A stretch of DNA of 42,781 bases from PALSA-1196 sp036833805 (GTDB lineage: Bacteria > Pseudomonadota > Gammaproteobacteria > Steroidobacterales > Steroidobacteraceae): NCBI GenBank assembly GCA_036833805.1, contig DAITPA010000011.1:1-42781 (forward strand). The letters run 5' to 3'. The position numbers and the translations under genes were made by a program. Of the stretch, positions 7,842 to 15,225 are shown piece by piece (the first letter of the stretch is position 1; each line of letters starts with the position of its first letter). The notes beneath the pieces were generated by a model. The model worked only from the letters and a program-made list of their open reading frames with translations. It made no database searches and was not told the origin of the DNA.

Positions 7842-8732
7842 CTAGCCGAACGGGATCTGTGCGAGGCGTTCGCTCTGGCGGCGCAAGAGTGGCCCGAATC
7901 CGTGGTGATCGTAGAAGCTCGTGAGCGCTGAGCTATCAGGCTTGCGGCGCCGCAACGCCGCGGCATCGACCGCAAGAGGCATATCGCAGGTGATCATCGT
8001 CAGGCGCCGCGCAAGGAACGCCGCGTCGCGATGCACGCGCAGCCGCTCCAGCAAGCCGAGCGCACCGCGCAACTTCAGGCGCGCCACGCGCTCAATTCCC
8101 GCATACAGATCCTCAAGACACGCAAATTCCTTCATGAGCGCGGCGGCCGTCTTGGGGCCGATGCCGGGGACGCCCTGGATGTTGTCGACACTGTCGCCGG
8201 TGAGAGCGAGGTAATCGGCAAAACGCTCCGGGATGACGCCAAAGCGTTTTTCGATGTCCTCATAGCCAAAGCGCTCGCGATGGCCGTAGTCCCAGTAGTG
8301 GTCGCCGTCACGAATGAGCTGCGCCAAATCCTTGTCGCGCGTGATGAGGACCGAGCACACGCCCTCGCGGCGCATGATGGCGGCGAGCGTGCCGATGATA
8401 TCGTCCGCTTCGTATTCGGGGCTGATGAACGCGGCAACTCCCAAGTGCTGGCAGAACTCCCGGCAGCGCTGGAACTGCAGCTCAAGACCAGGAGGGGGCG
8501 GGTCGCGATTTGCCTTGTAGGCGGGGTAAATACGGTTGCGAAACGAGCTTGCAAGGCGCTGATCGAACGCCACGGCAATGTGTGTCGGCCGTACCTTCTC
8601 CATCAGGTCGGAGAGAAAACGCGCAAAGCCGAACACGGCATGCGCGGCGTTGCCGTCCTTGTCCGTCATCTCGGGCAGTTCCGAGTAATAGGCGCGAAAG
8701 ATGTAGACCGACGCGTCGACGAGATAGATCAA
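7842..8732 (-). CDS. Stand-alone 5'-3' exonuclease / flap endonuclease
   Basis: This is a protein of 296 residues that starts at TTG 8732. The start is decided by a strong GGGAGGG Shine-Dalgarno 6-7 bases upstream and by the family N-terminus MIYLVDASVYIFRAYY. Metal-binding acidic motifs of the PolA-type 5' nuclease are present: VAFDQ, EYEADDIIGTLA, ITRDKDLAQL and TGDSVDNIQGVPGIGPKTA, the last being the helix-hairpin-helix with its preceding Asp pair. No polymerase domain follows, so this is the free-standing form, similar in layout to ExoIX (Xni) but not assigned to it here. Expected role: removal of RNA primers or 5' flaps. It lies 87 bases after the HNH nuclease gene on the same strand. 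Confidence 0.9.
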   Translation of the reverse strand: MIYLVDASVYIFRAYYSELPEMTDKDGNAAHAVFGFARFLSDLMEKVRPTHIAVAFDQRLASSFRNRIYPAYKANRDPPPPGLELQFQRCREFCQHLGVAAFISPEYEADDIIGTLAAIMRREGVCSVLITRDKDLAQLIRDGDHYWDYGHRERFGYEDIEKRFGVIPERFADYLALTGDSVDNIQGVPGIGPKTAAALMKEFACLEDLYAGIERVARLKLRGALGLLERLRVHRDAAFLARRLTMITCDMPLAVDAAALRRRKPDSSALTSFYDHHGFGPLLRRQSERLAQIPFG

Positions 8733-8819
8733 CCCAGCCCTCCCCGTCAGCGCGCGCGGCGCATCGCTATCAAGTTCGCGGGCTGTGGAGGCGCAGTCAA
8801 GGTCAGGAGCGCGGCGCTA

Positions 8820-9494
8820 TCAAGACAGCCAGCGCTGGATGCGGGCGTGCAGCGGGCTCGATCGCGGAAAATGCGCGACCAGATACTCCATTTGGTCCGC
8901 CAGCACGCGCCTTCCCTTAAGGAAGATGTACTCCGCGTAGGTCGGCGTGAAGGGCACGGCGATGAGCTGCATCTTCGCCTGCTCCGGGGTGCGCGAGGCC
9001 TTCTGATTGTTGCAGCGGCGGCAGGCCGCCACGACGTTCGTCCAGACATCCATACCGTTCTGGCTGAACGGACGGATATGGTCACGCGAGAGCTCGCGGG
9101 TCGCGAACCGCATACCGCAGTACATACAGATGTAAGCGTCCCTGCGGAACAGGGTCTGGTTATTCAACGGCGGCACGTAATCGTGACGCGTGTTGCCGGG
9201 ATTGCCGGTGTGGCCGACAGTCGCGACGATCGAATTCACCTCGAGCGCGGTGCGGCGCCCGGTGCGGGCATTCATGCCGCCGTAGAGCTTGTAGAGGAGC
9301 GAGCCGCAGGTATAGGCGACCTGCTCCTGGTGATACAGCCGGGCGGACTCCCGGTAGTCGATCCACTCGAGCGGCATTCCCGAGATATCCGTGCGCAATA
9401 CCAGCTGCGAGAGTCCGCGCGCCGCCGGCGTGGCGACGATGCGCAGGTCCTCGTCAAAGCCGCCGTCGGCGCGATCGAGATCTAGCCCTAACAT
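8820..9494 (-). CDS. HNH endonuclease
   Basis: This is a protein of 224 residues from ATG 9494. A TTG at 9533 in the same frame, with a possible AAGGT ribosome site, would add 13 residues; I cannot decide firmly between them. The zinc-held HNH fold is visible in the C-terminal half: CMYCG, the catalytic segment LSRDHIRPFSQNGMD, then NVVAACRRCNNQKASRTPEQA. An N-terminal region of about 100 residues (ISGMPLEWIDYRESARLYH) belongs to a widespread bacterial HNH family whose cellular role is unclear. No restriction methylase or other defence gene is next to it. It is divergent from pntAA, with about 110 bases between the starts. Confidence 0.85.
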   Translation of the reverse strand: MLGLDLDRADGGFDEDLRIVATPAARGLSQLVLRTDISGMPLEWIDYRESARLYHQEQVAYTCGSLLYKLYGGMNARTGRRTALEVNSIVATVGHTGNPGNTRHDYVPPLNNQTLFRRDAYICMYCGMRFATRELSRDHIRPFSQNGMDVWTNVVAACRRCNNQKASRTPEQAKMQLIAVPFTPTYAEYIFLKGRRVLADQMEYLVAHFPRSSPLHARIQRWLS

Positions 9495-9607
9495 AGCTGC
9501 TGTAAGATACGGCAGTTTTGTGCAAGAATTCAACGCTGCAAGACCTTAATTTTGCTGAAATAAGCGGCGTGGCCACAGCGCTCAAAAGTCCGCGATAAGA
9601 GATAAGC

Positions 9608-10732
9608 ATGCCTGTAATCATCGGTGCGCTGCGCGAGGGAGCGCCAAACGAGACCCGTGTAAGTCTGGTTCCTGAGGTCGCAGACAAATTCGCCGCGAGC
9701 GGTGCGCACGTCTGCATCGAGCGCGGCGCCGGCATCCGCGCGCGCTTCCCAGATGCGAACTTCAAGAATGTCGAGTGGCTCGACTCTGGCAATGCGGTGC
9801 TTGCGCAGGCGGATGTTGTGCTCACCGTGCAGCCATTGAGCGTCGAGCAGATCGGGAAATTGAAGTCGGGGGCGGTCGTTGTTGGCTTCATGCAGCCGCA
9901 CGCGCGCCACGCGGAGATCGCAGCATTGCGCGACCGGCGCATCACGAGCTTTGCGATGGAGCTGGTACCGCGAATCTCACGCGCGCAGTCGATGGACGCG
10001 CTCTCCTCGCAGGCCGCGATCGCGGGCTACAAGGCAGTCCTCATCGCCGCAAATCACCTGCAGAAGTTCCTGCCGATGCTGACGACCGCCGCGGGCACCA
10101 TACGTCCGTCGCAGGTGCTGGTGATTGGCGCCGGAGTAGCGGGCCTGCAGGCGATCGCAACCGCGCGGCGCCTGGGAGCGGTCGTTGAAGCCTACGACGT
10201 GAGGAGCGCCACCCGCGAGCAGGTCAAGTCCCTAGGCGCCAAATTTGTCGACACCGGCGTCAGCGCCGACGGCCAGGGAGGCTACGCACGCGAGCTCACG
10301 GAGGAGGAAAAAAAACGCCAGCAGGAAGTGCTCGATGCGCGCATCGCAGCGATGGACATTGTCGTATCGACCGCATCGGTGCCGGGCCGCACGGCGCCCA
10401 AGATCATTTCGCGGGCGGCAGTGGAGCGCATGCGCGCCGGCGCCGTCATCGTCGACATCGCCGCCGAACAGGGCGGCAATTGCGAGCTCACCAAAGCGGG
10501 TGAGATTGTCGAGCACGGCGGAGTTACGATCGTCGGCCCGACGAATCTTGCGGCACAGCTCGCCTACAACGCGAGCGAAATGTACGCGCGCAACTTGCTG
10601 AACTTCCTGAGGCCCGCGATCGACAAGGGCGAACTGAAGATCGACTGGGACGACGAGGTCTTTGCGCAGTCGTGTCTGACTCACGACGGCGTCATCAAAC
10701 ACGAACCGACACGGCTTGCGCTTGCGGGCTAA
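9608..10732 (+). CDS. pntAA: NAD(P) transhydrogenase subunit alpha, part 1 (domain I)
   Basis: This is a protein of 374 residues, the usual length for split PntAA. It binds NAD(H) and exchanges hydride with NADP(H) bound by PntB at the cytoplasmic face of the membrane complex. Seen features: the N-terminal alanine-dehydrogenase-like segment REGAPNETRVSLVPE, the dinucleotide fold VIGAGVAGLQAI (about residues 172-183) and the mobile-loop region DGQGGYARELTEEE. It starts the operon pntAA-pntAB-pntB, with 9 bases to the next gene. ATG 9608 follows the weak purine stretch AGAGATAAG. The start lies about 110 bases from the divergent HNH gene, so promoters for both probably lie in 9495-9607. Confidence 0.95.
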   Translation: MPVIIGALREGAPNETRVSLVPEVADKFAASGAHVCIERGAGIRARFPDANFKNVEWLDSGNAVLAQADVVLTVQPLSVEQIGKLKSGAVVVGFMQPHARHAEIAALRDRRITSFAMELVPRISRAQSMDALSSQAAIAGYKAVLIAANHLQKFLPMLTTAAGTIRPSQVLVIGAGVAGLQAIATARRLGAVVEAYDVRSATREQVKSLGAKFVDTGVSADGQGGYARELTEEEKKRQQEVLDARIAAMDIVVSTASVPGRTAPKIISRAAVERMRAGAVIVDIAAEQGGNCELTKAGEIVEHGGVTIVGPTNLAAQLAYNASEMYARNLLNFLRPAIDKGELKIDWDDEVFAQSCLTHDGVIKHEPTRLALAG

Positions 10733-10741
10733 GGTGACTGC

Positions 10742-11053
10742 ATGACTGGAATCGTTGCGCTCTACATTTTCATGCTCGCCGCCTTCACCGGCTACGAAAT
10801 CATCGCGCGCGTGCCGGTTATTTTGCACACCCCCCTCATGTCGGGCTCAAACTTCGTGCACGGCATCGTGCTCGTAGGCGCGATGGTGGCGCTCGGCGAG
10901 GCGCACACACCGCTTGAAAAGAGTATCGGCTTCATCGGCGTGCTGCTCGCCTCCGGCAATGCAGTCGGCGGCTATGTGGTGACCGAGCGCATGCTTGAGA
11001 TGTTCAAGGCGAGCGGCGCGCGCGCGAAGAAGGAAGTGAAGGAGGCGCCCTGA
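10742..11053 (+). CDS. pntAB: NAD(P) transhydrogenase subunit alpha, part 2 (membrane domain)
   Basis: This is a protein of 103 residues, mostly membrane-embedded. It has three or four hydrophobic segments, including IVALYIFMLAAFTGYEII, FVHGIVLVGAMVAL and IGFIGVLLASGNAVGGY, and a charged tail (KKEVKEAP). It forms part of the proton channel (domain II) together with PntB. The conserved family stretch TPLMSGSNFVHGI is present. Its stop overlaps the pntB start as TGATG, which indicates translational coupling. Confidence 0.95.
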   Translation: MTGIVALYIFMLAAFTGYEIIARVPVILHTPLMSGSNFVHGIVLVGAMVALGEAHTPLEKSIGFIGVLLASGNAVGGYVVTERMLEMFKASGARAKKEVKEAP

Positions 11054-12441
11054 TGAGCGAATCGAGCGCCGCTATCCTCATCGAGGCGAGCTACTTCGTC
11101 ACCGCGGTCCTGTTCATCATGGGCTTGAAGCGCATGAGTTCGCCGGTCACGGCGCGCAGCGGCATCCTGTGGGCGGGCGCCGGAATGCTGGTCGCAACCC
11201 TCGTCACGTTCCTGTACCCGGGCATGACGAACTACGAGTTCATTATCCCGGCGATCGTCATTGGCAGCTCGCTCGCCTGGTGGAGCGGCAAACGCGTCGC
11301 GATGACCAATATTCCCCAGATGATCGCGCTCTATAACGGCATGGGCGGCGGCGCGGCGGCCGCGATCGCCGCGGTGGAATTGTATCGCGGCGGCTCGCCG
11401 GGACCTGCCATCAGCACTCTCGCGGTGGTCGGCGGCATCATCGGCGCGGTCTCCTTCAGCGGCAGCGCCATTGCGTTCAGCAAGCTGCAGGGCCTCATCA
11501 AGGGCAGCCGGCGCTTTGGCGGGCAGAAATTCCTGACGCTCATCGTGCTCATCGGCGCGCTCGCACTGGGTGCTCTGGTCGCATCCGGGTTCAACACTTC
11601 TCCCGCGGTCGTCACCGGCATCTTTGTGGCCGCGCTGGTACTGGGCGTTAGCATGACTCTGCCCATCGGCGGCGCCGACATGCCGGTCGTCATCTCTTTG
11701 TACAATGCTCTCACGGGGCTCGCAGTCGCCTTCGAGGGCTTCGTACTCAACAATGCCGCGATGATCATCGCCGGCACCGTGGTGGGCTCGGCCGGCACGT
11801 TATTGACACAGTTGATGGCGAAGGCGATGAACCGCTCGCTCGGCAACGTGCTGTTCGCGGGCTTCGGCGACAGCGCCGTTGCGGCCACCGGCGAGGCCAC
11901 AAGCGGAAGTTTGAAGCCGATCGAAGCGTCGGATGTCGGCGTGATGATGGCATTTGCGCAGAAGGTCATCATCGTGCCGGGCTACGGCATGGCGGTCGCG
12001 CAGGCGCAGCACAAGATCTGGGAACTGTGCCAGCTCCTCATCGACCGCGGAGTCATGGTCAAATTCGCGATTCACCCGGTGGCCGGCCGCATGCCCGGCC
12101 ACATGAACGTGTTGCTCGCCGAGGCGGGCGTGCCCTACGACCTCATCGCCGACCTCGACGAGATCAATTCGGAGTTCGAAACGGCGGACGTTGCGCTCGT
12201 TATCGGCGCCAACGACGTCGTGAACCCAAGCGCGCGCCTCGATAAATCAAGCCCAATCTACGGCATGCCGATCCTGAACGCCGACAAGGCGAAGAACGTG
12301 ATCGTCATCAAACGCGGCAAGGGCACCGGCTTCTCCGGCATCGAGAACGCACTCTTCTATCTCGACAATGCCCGCATGCTGTACGGCGACGCGCAGAAGG
12401 CGGCGGCTGAGCTCATTGCCGCCATCAAGGCGGTCGGCTGA
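11053..12441 (+). CDS. pntB: NAD(P) transhydrogenase subunit beta
   Basis: This is a protein of 462 residues, typical for PntB. The first two thirds are membrane helices with the family segments GGGAAAAIAAVE and SFSGSAIAFSKLQG. The C-terminal NADP(H)-binding domain III carries VPGYGMAVAQAQH, HPVAGRMPGHMNVLLAEAG, VIGANDVVNPSA and KRGKGTGFSGIEN, all diagnostic. With PntAA and PntAB it couples proton entry to reduction of NADP+ by NADH, giving NADPH for biosynthesis and for glutathione reductase, also encoded in this window. The ATG overlaps the pntAB stop, and the stop overlaps the next start. Confidence 0.96.
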   Translation: MSESSAAILIEASYFVTAVLFIMGLKRMSSPVTARSGILWAGAGMLVATLVTFLYPGMTNYEFIIPAIVIGSSLAWWSGKRVAMTNIPQMIALYNGMGGGAAAAIAAVELYRGGSPGPAISTLAVVGGIIGAVSFSGSAIAFSKLQGLIKGSRRFGGQKFLTLIVLIGALALGALVASGFNTSPAVVTGIFVAALVLGVSMTLPIGGADMPVVISLYNALTGLAVAFEGFVLNNAAMIIAGTVVGSAGTLLTQLMAKAMNRSLGNVLFAGFGDSAVAATGEATSGSLKPIEASDVGVMMAFAQKVIIVPGYGMAVAQAQHKIWELCQLLIDRGVMVKFAIHPVAGRMPGHMNVLLAEAGVPYDLIADLDEINSEFETADVALVIGANDVVNPSARLDKSSPIYGMPILNADKAKNVIVIKRGKGTGFSGIENALFYLDNARMLYGDAQKAAAELIAAIKAVG

Positions 12442-13340
12442 TGAAGATCGCGTGGCTCCTCGTTGCTGGAAATCTCATTCTCGCCTCTGCAAACGCAGTG
12501 GGCGCCGATGCGCTGCAGATCAAGCCGCGCGCCATGAGCGATGTGATCGCGGCATCGAAGAGCACGGATTGGCGCGCGCTTGACCCGCAGAACACGCTGT
12601 ACGTAGAGCTTGCTACCGGACGCGTCGTCATTGAACTTGCGCCGGCGTTCGCGCCGAAACATGTGGCCAATATCAAGGCGCTCGTGCACGAGCACTACTT
12701 CGATGGGCTCGCAATCTACCGTGCGCAGGACAACTACGTGGTGGAGTGGGGCGACGCGGAGCACCAACGCCCGGTGAAGCAGGCGCAGAAGACCTTGGCG
12801 GCCGAATTCTCGCGCACCTCAAAGGATCTGCCTTTCACTGTGCTGCCCGAGCCGGACAGCTATGCTTCCGAAGTCGGATTTGCGGACGGCCTTCCGGCCG
12901 CGCGGGAACCGCGCACAAATCTTGCGTGGCTAGCGCACTGTTACGGCATGGTCGGGGCGGGCCGCGACAACGATGTTGACAGTGGCGGGGGCACCGAGCT
13001 TTACGTCGTGATCGGGCACGCGCCGCGGCACCTCGATCGCAATGTGACCCTCGTTGGACGCGTCGTCTCCGGCATCGAGCTGTTGTCAACACTCAAGCGC
13101 GGCACAGGGCCGATGGGCGTGTACGAACATCCCACGGAGCGCACGCCGATCCGCTCAATCCGGCTCGCCGCCGATGTGCCGGAGGCGGAACGCGCGAAGC
13201 TCGAGGTCATGCGTACCGACACGCAGAGCTTCGCCGATCTGGTGGAGGCACGCAGGAACCGACGTGAGGAGTGGTTCAAAGTGCCGGCGGGACACATTGA
13301 GCTGTGCAACGTGCCGCTCGTCGTACGGCCGCGCTCCTAA
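12441..13340 (+). CDS. Exported cyclophilin-type peptidyl-prolyl isomerase
   Basis: This is a protein of 299 residues that starts inside the pntB stop (TGATG). An N-terminal signal peptide (MKIAWLLVAGNLILASANAVGA) points to the periplasm. A cyclophilin domain follows: LYVELATGRVVIELAP, APKHVANIKALVHEHYFDGLAIYR, then TELYVVIGHAPRHLDRNVTLVGRVVSG. The family's usual core is enlarged by an insertion, and the C-terminal about 70 residues extend beyond the standard domain. The isomerase active-site Arg seems to be in AIYRAQDNYVV. Its job, presumably folding of exported proteins, is inferred from the family. The tight coupling to pntB has no obvious functional reason and may only reflect gene packing. 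Confidence 0.85.
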   Translation: MKIAWLLVAGNLILASANAVGADALQIKPRAMSDVIAASKSTDWRALDPQNTLYVELATGRVVIELAPAFAPKHVANIKALVHEHYFDGLAIYRAQDNYVVEWGDAEHQRPVKQAQKTLAAEFSRTSKDLPFTVLPEPDSYASEVGFADGLPAAREPRTNLAWLAHCYGMVGAGRDNDVDSGGGTELYVVIGHAPRHLDRNVTLVGRVVSGIELLSTLKRGTGPMGVYEHPTERTPIRSIRLAADVPEAERAKLEVMRTDTQSFADLVEARRNRREEWFKVPAGHIELCNVPLVVRPRS

Positions 13341-13347
13341 AGAACCG

Positions 13348-13854
13348 TCAGTTCGGGTGGTGGTCCGCGCCGTGCATGCGATACGCGCGAGTGCGGTCCA
13401 CCATTTGGCGCCGTTCGGCGGGAGTTGCGCTCTGCCAGCGCTGCTGCAGAACGCGGCGCTGAGCAGACGGCAGGCTTTGGAAGCGGTGAAAGTTGTCGCG
13501 CACGATTTTCTGCTCAGTGGGCGGCAGCGAGCGGAACCTCTCAAGGCGCTCGCGCATCATGGTGCGGTGCTGGGAGGGCAGCGCGCGCCATTGCTGAAAA
13601 CGCTCACGCGCCAGCGTGCGCTGTGCCGCTGGCATTGCCAGCCAACGCTCGCTGCCGCGCGCCAGCGCCGCCTGCCGCGCAGGCGCCAGGCCTTGCCACT
13701 GCCCGGAGTACGGTCGCAACAGCTGCTGCTGCTCGGCCGACAGGCTTGACCAGGCGACCGCTTGAGCGGGTGCAGGCGGTGGCGCCGTCTGCGCAAACGC
13801 GGGAACGGCCAACGTGAGCAGAGCGATTGCTGCGACGGTACGGAACACCTTCAT
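13348..13854 (-). CDS. DUF3106-like secreted protein
   Basis: This is a protein of 168 residues. ATG 13854 opens a clear signal peptide (MKVFRTVAAIALLTLAVPAFA) and overlaps the previous stop as ATGA. The mature protein is Gln/Arg-rich and carries repeated W-x(n)-L-P/M-P motifs such as ERWLAMPAAQRTLARERFQQ and RFRSLPPTEQKIVRDNF. This is the pattern of DUF3106, known next to sigma factor and DUF3619 genes in beta- and gammaproteobacteria. The repeated basic helices resemble periplasmic stress proteins with LTXXQ-type repeats, but that is only a resemblance. It is the last gene of the sigma operon and is convergent with the cyclophilin gene, 7 bases away. Confidence 0.8.
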   Translation of the reverse strand: MKVFRTVAAIALLTLAVPAFAQTAPPPAPAQAVAWSSLSAEQQQLLRPYSGQWQGLAPARQAALARGSERWLAMPAAQRTLARERFQQWRALPSQHRTMMRERLERFRSLPPTEQKIVRDNFHRFQSLPSAQRRVLQQRWQSATPAERRQMVDRTRAYRMHGADHHPN

Positions 13855-14114
13855 TTTTCTTCTTCCTCGGCCGTGAGCGGCGGCTTCTTTGCCTTCGCGA
13901 CCTGCGCGATTTCCGTGTGAGCGAGAAACTCCATCCACTCCTGTCCTTCTGCATCTACAGTGCCCAGATATTCGAGCAGGTCGGCATCCGCGCTCGGCTC
14001 GGACACGCTCTCGGCAGCCTTCGCATTATTCGCGTCGTCAGCGTGGTCTATCGCAGGTAAGACGGCAGGCGCTGCCAACAGCCACACGATGTATGCCACG
14101 CGCGGCTTGGGCAT
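13851..14114 (-). CDS. Small exported or membrane protein of unknown function
   Basis: This is a protein of 87 residues. The start at ATG 14114 overlaps the previous stop (ATGA). A hydrophobic N-terminal stretch (VAYIVWLLAAPAVLPAI) looks like a signal peptide or single anchor. The remainder is acidic (DHADDANNAKAAESVSEPSADADLLEYLGTVD) with the segment WMEFLAH and ends in a run of Glu plus Lys. Proteins of this type often sit between the DUF3619 and DUF3106 genes of such operons. No function is known to me. Confidence 0.75.
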   Translation of the reverse strand: MPKPRVAYIVWLLAAPAVLPAIDHADDANNAKAAESVSEPSADADLLEYLGTVDAEGQEWMEFLAHTEIAQVAKAKKPPLTAEEEEK

Positions 14115-14512
14115 CAGCTCGTTGCTGCCTGTCCGGCATCCGCCTGCGCGACGGCCCACTCGTAAAAGCCGCCGTCTTCCTGTTCTATGAGATCGAATGT
14201 GTCGCTATCGGCAACCAGATCCAGGTCTTCGACCGCACTCGAACCTGGCTCTCCGACCGGCAACATCTGCCCCGGTCGCGGCGCCCACAGCACAACCGCA
14301 AGCAACACCGCAGCGACAACACCCGCAGCGGGCGCGAGAGCAAAACTGCGCCAGATAGGCCGCCGCGCGGAGCGCTCCAATTCGGCAGCGGCCGCGTGTC
14401 GTGCCTGATTGAGTCGCGAGCGAATGCGGCCGTCGATGCGCAGCACACTCTCCTCAAGGAGCGCGCGCGCGCGCTTCTCGAAGTCGCCCAGCTCCTCATC
14501 GTTAGCCGTCAT
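14114..14512 (-). CDS. DUF3619-like single-span membrane protein, possible anti-sigma factor
   Basis: This is a protein of 132 residues. A charged N-terminal cytoplasmic helix region (EELGDFEKRARALLEESV, then RSRLNQARHAAAAELERS) is followed by one membrane span at about residues 57-76 and an acidic periplasmic tail. It starts inside the stop of the sigma gene (ATGA), which suggests matched amounts of the two proteins. The layout is that of an anti-sigma factor without a zinc motif, and DUF3619 proteins are encoded just after ECF-like sigma genes. Anti-sigma activity here is an inference from position and topology. Confidence 0.75.
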   Translation of the reverse strand: MTANDEELGDFEKRARALLEESVLRIDGRIRSRLNQARHAAAAELERSARRPIWRSFALAPAAGVVAAVLLAVVLWAPRPGQMLPVGEPGSSAVEDLDLVADSDTFDLIEQEDGGFYEWAVAQADAGQAATS

Positions 14513-15138
14513 ATCGAAAACTCCCCGAGCCGCGCACGCAGCGCCTTCAAGGCGCGAAAATGGTGCGTCTTCACACTGCCTTCGGAACAGCCCATCGCAG
14601 TCGCAACTTCAGCGACATCCATGCCTTCAAGATTACGTAGCAGAAACGCCTGGCGCTGTCTATTTGGCAGCTCGTGCAATGCCGCCTCGAGCGCCTGCAT
14701 GGATTCATCAAGTTCGAGACGGCGGGCGGGCGTCACGGCATCGCTCGGCGCCTGCGCGATGGGATCGATGCCCTGTTCGTCTTCGTCGTCGCGATGCGCG
14801 GGCAGCCAAGCCATGATGCGTGCGCGCACCGTGCGGCGGCGCTGCATGTCGCGAATGCGATTCTCTAGAATGCGATAAAAAAGCGGCCGCCATTCTTCGG
14901 CGGGACGATTAGCGTAGGCGCGCGCGAGCTGCAGCATGGCGTCCTGCACGGCATCGAGCGCGTCGTGCTCGTGACGCAGCGCAGATTGTGCAATCTTGAA
15001 CGCCTTGAGTTCAACGCCGGCCAAAAATTGGTTGAGCGCGCGAGATTGGGCGTTGAGTTTCGAGTGCGTAAAATCCACGTCGCCGTGCACTGCGACAGGC
15101 GTGTTATAACCAGACGCGAGCGTAGCAAAGGCACTCAT
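14509..15138 (-). CDS. Sigma-70 family (ECF-like) RNA polymerase sigma factor
   Basis: This is a protein of 209 residues. Region 2 spans about residues 36-105 (QFLAGVELKAFKIAQSALR, DALDAVQDAMLQLARAY, WRPLFYRILENRIRDMQRRR). Region 4 spans about 147-205 (LHELPNRQRQAFLLRNLEG, then the helix-turn-helix DVAEVATAMGCSEGSVKTHH). The family core begins near residue 36, so the first 30 residues may not be translated; GTG codons downstream are alternative starts. It leads a four-gene operon in which consecutive genes share ATGA overlaps. A perfect TATAAT stands 58-65 bases upstream of the ATG on this strand. Confidence 0.9.
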   Translation of the reverse strand: MSAFATLASGYNTPVAVHGDVDFTHSKLNAQSRALNQFLAGVELKAFKIAQSALRHEHDALDAVQDAMLQLARAYANRPAEEWRPLFYRILENRIRDMQRRRTVRARIMAWLPAHRDDEDEQGIDPIAQAPSDAVTPARRLELDESMQALEAALHELPNRQRQAFLLRNLEGMDVAEVATAMGCSEGSVKTHHFRALKALRARLGEFSI

Positions 15139-15202
15139 GCGGCGTATAACGCGCGTGCAGGCGTTCTCGTTGACCCGCCATGCAATCCAACATAAGTCAT
15201 TG

Positions 15203-15208
15203 ATTATA
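15203..15208 (-). promoter_or_regulatory. Possible -10 element for the sigma/DUF3619 operon
   Basis: The reverse strand reads TATAAT exactly, preceded by CTTG. No good -35 hexamer is found 16-18 bases upstream. Transcription from here would give a leader of about 55-60 bases before the sigma start at 15138. Confidence 0.35.
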
Positions 15209-15212
15209 CAAG

Positions 15213-15225
15213 TGTTCTAAGAACA
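15213..15225. repeat. Perfect 13-base inverted repeat at the priA start
   Basis: TGTTCT-A-AGAACA is a perfect palindrome with a single central base. It ends on the A of the priA ATG and lies just upstream of the reverse-strand TATAAT. Its position between divergent genes would suit an operator acting on both. The protein that would bind it is unknown. Confidence 0.5.

Noticed and set aside
8031..9485. Long plus-strand open frame opposite exonuclease and HNH genes
   Set aside because: Same reason: antisense to two well supported nuclease genes and no family features.
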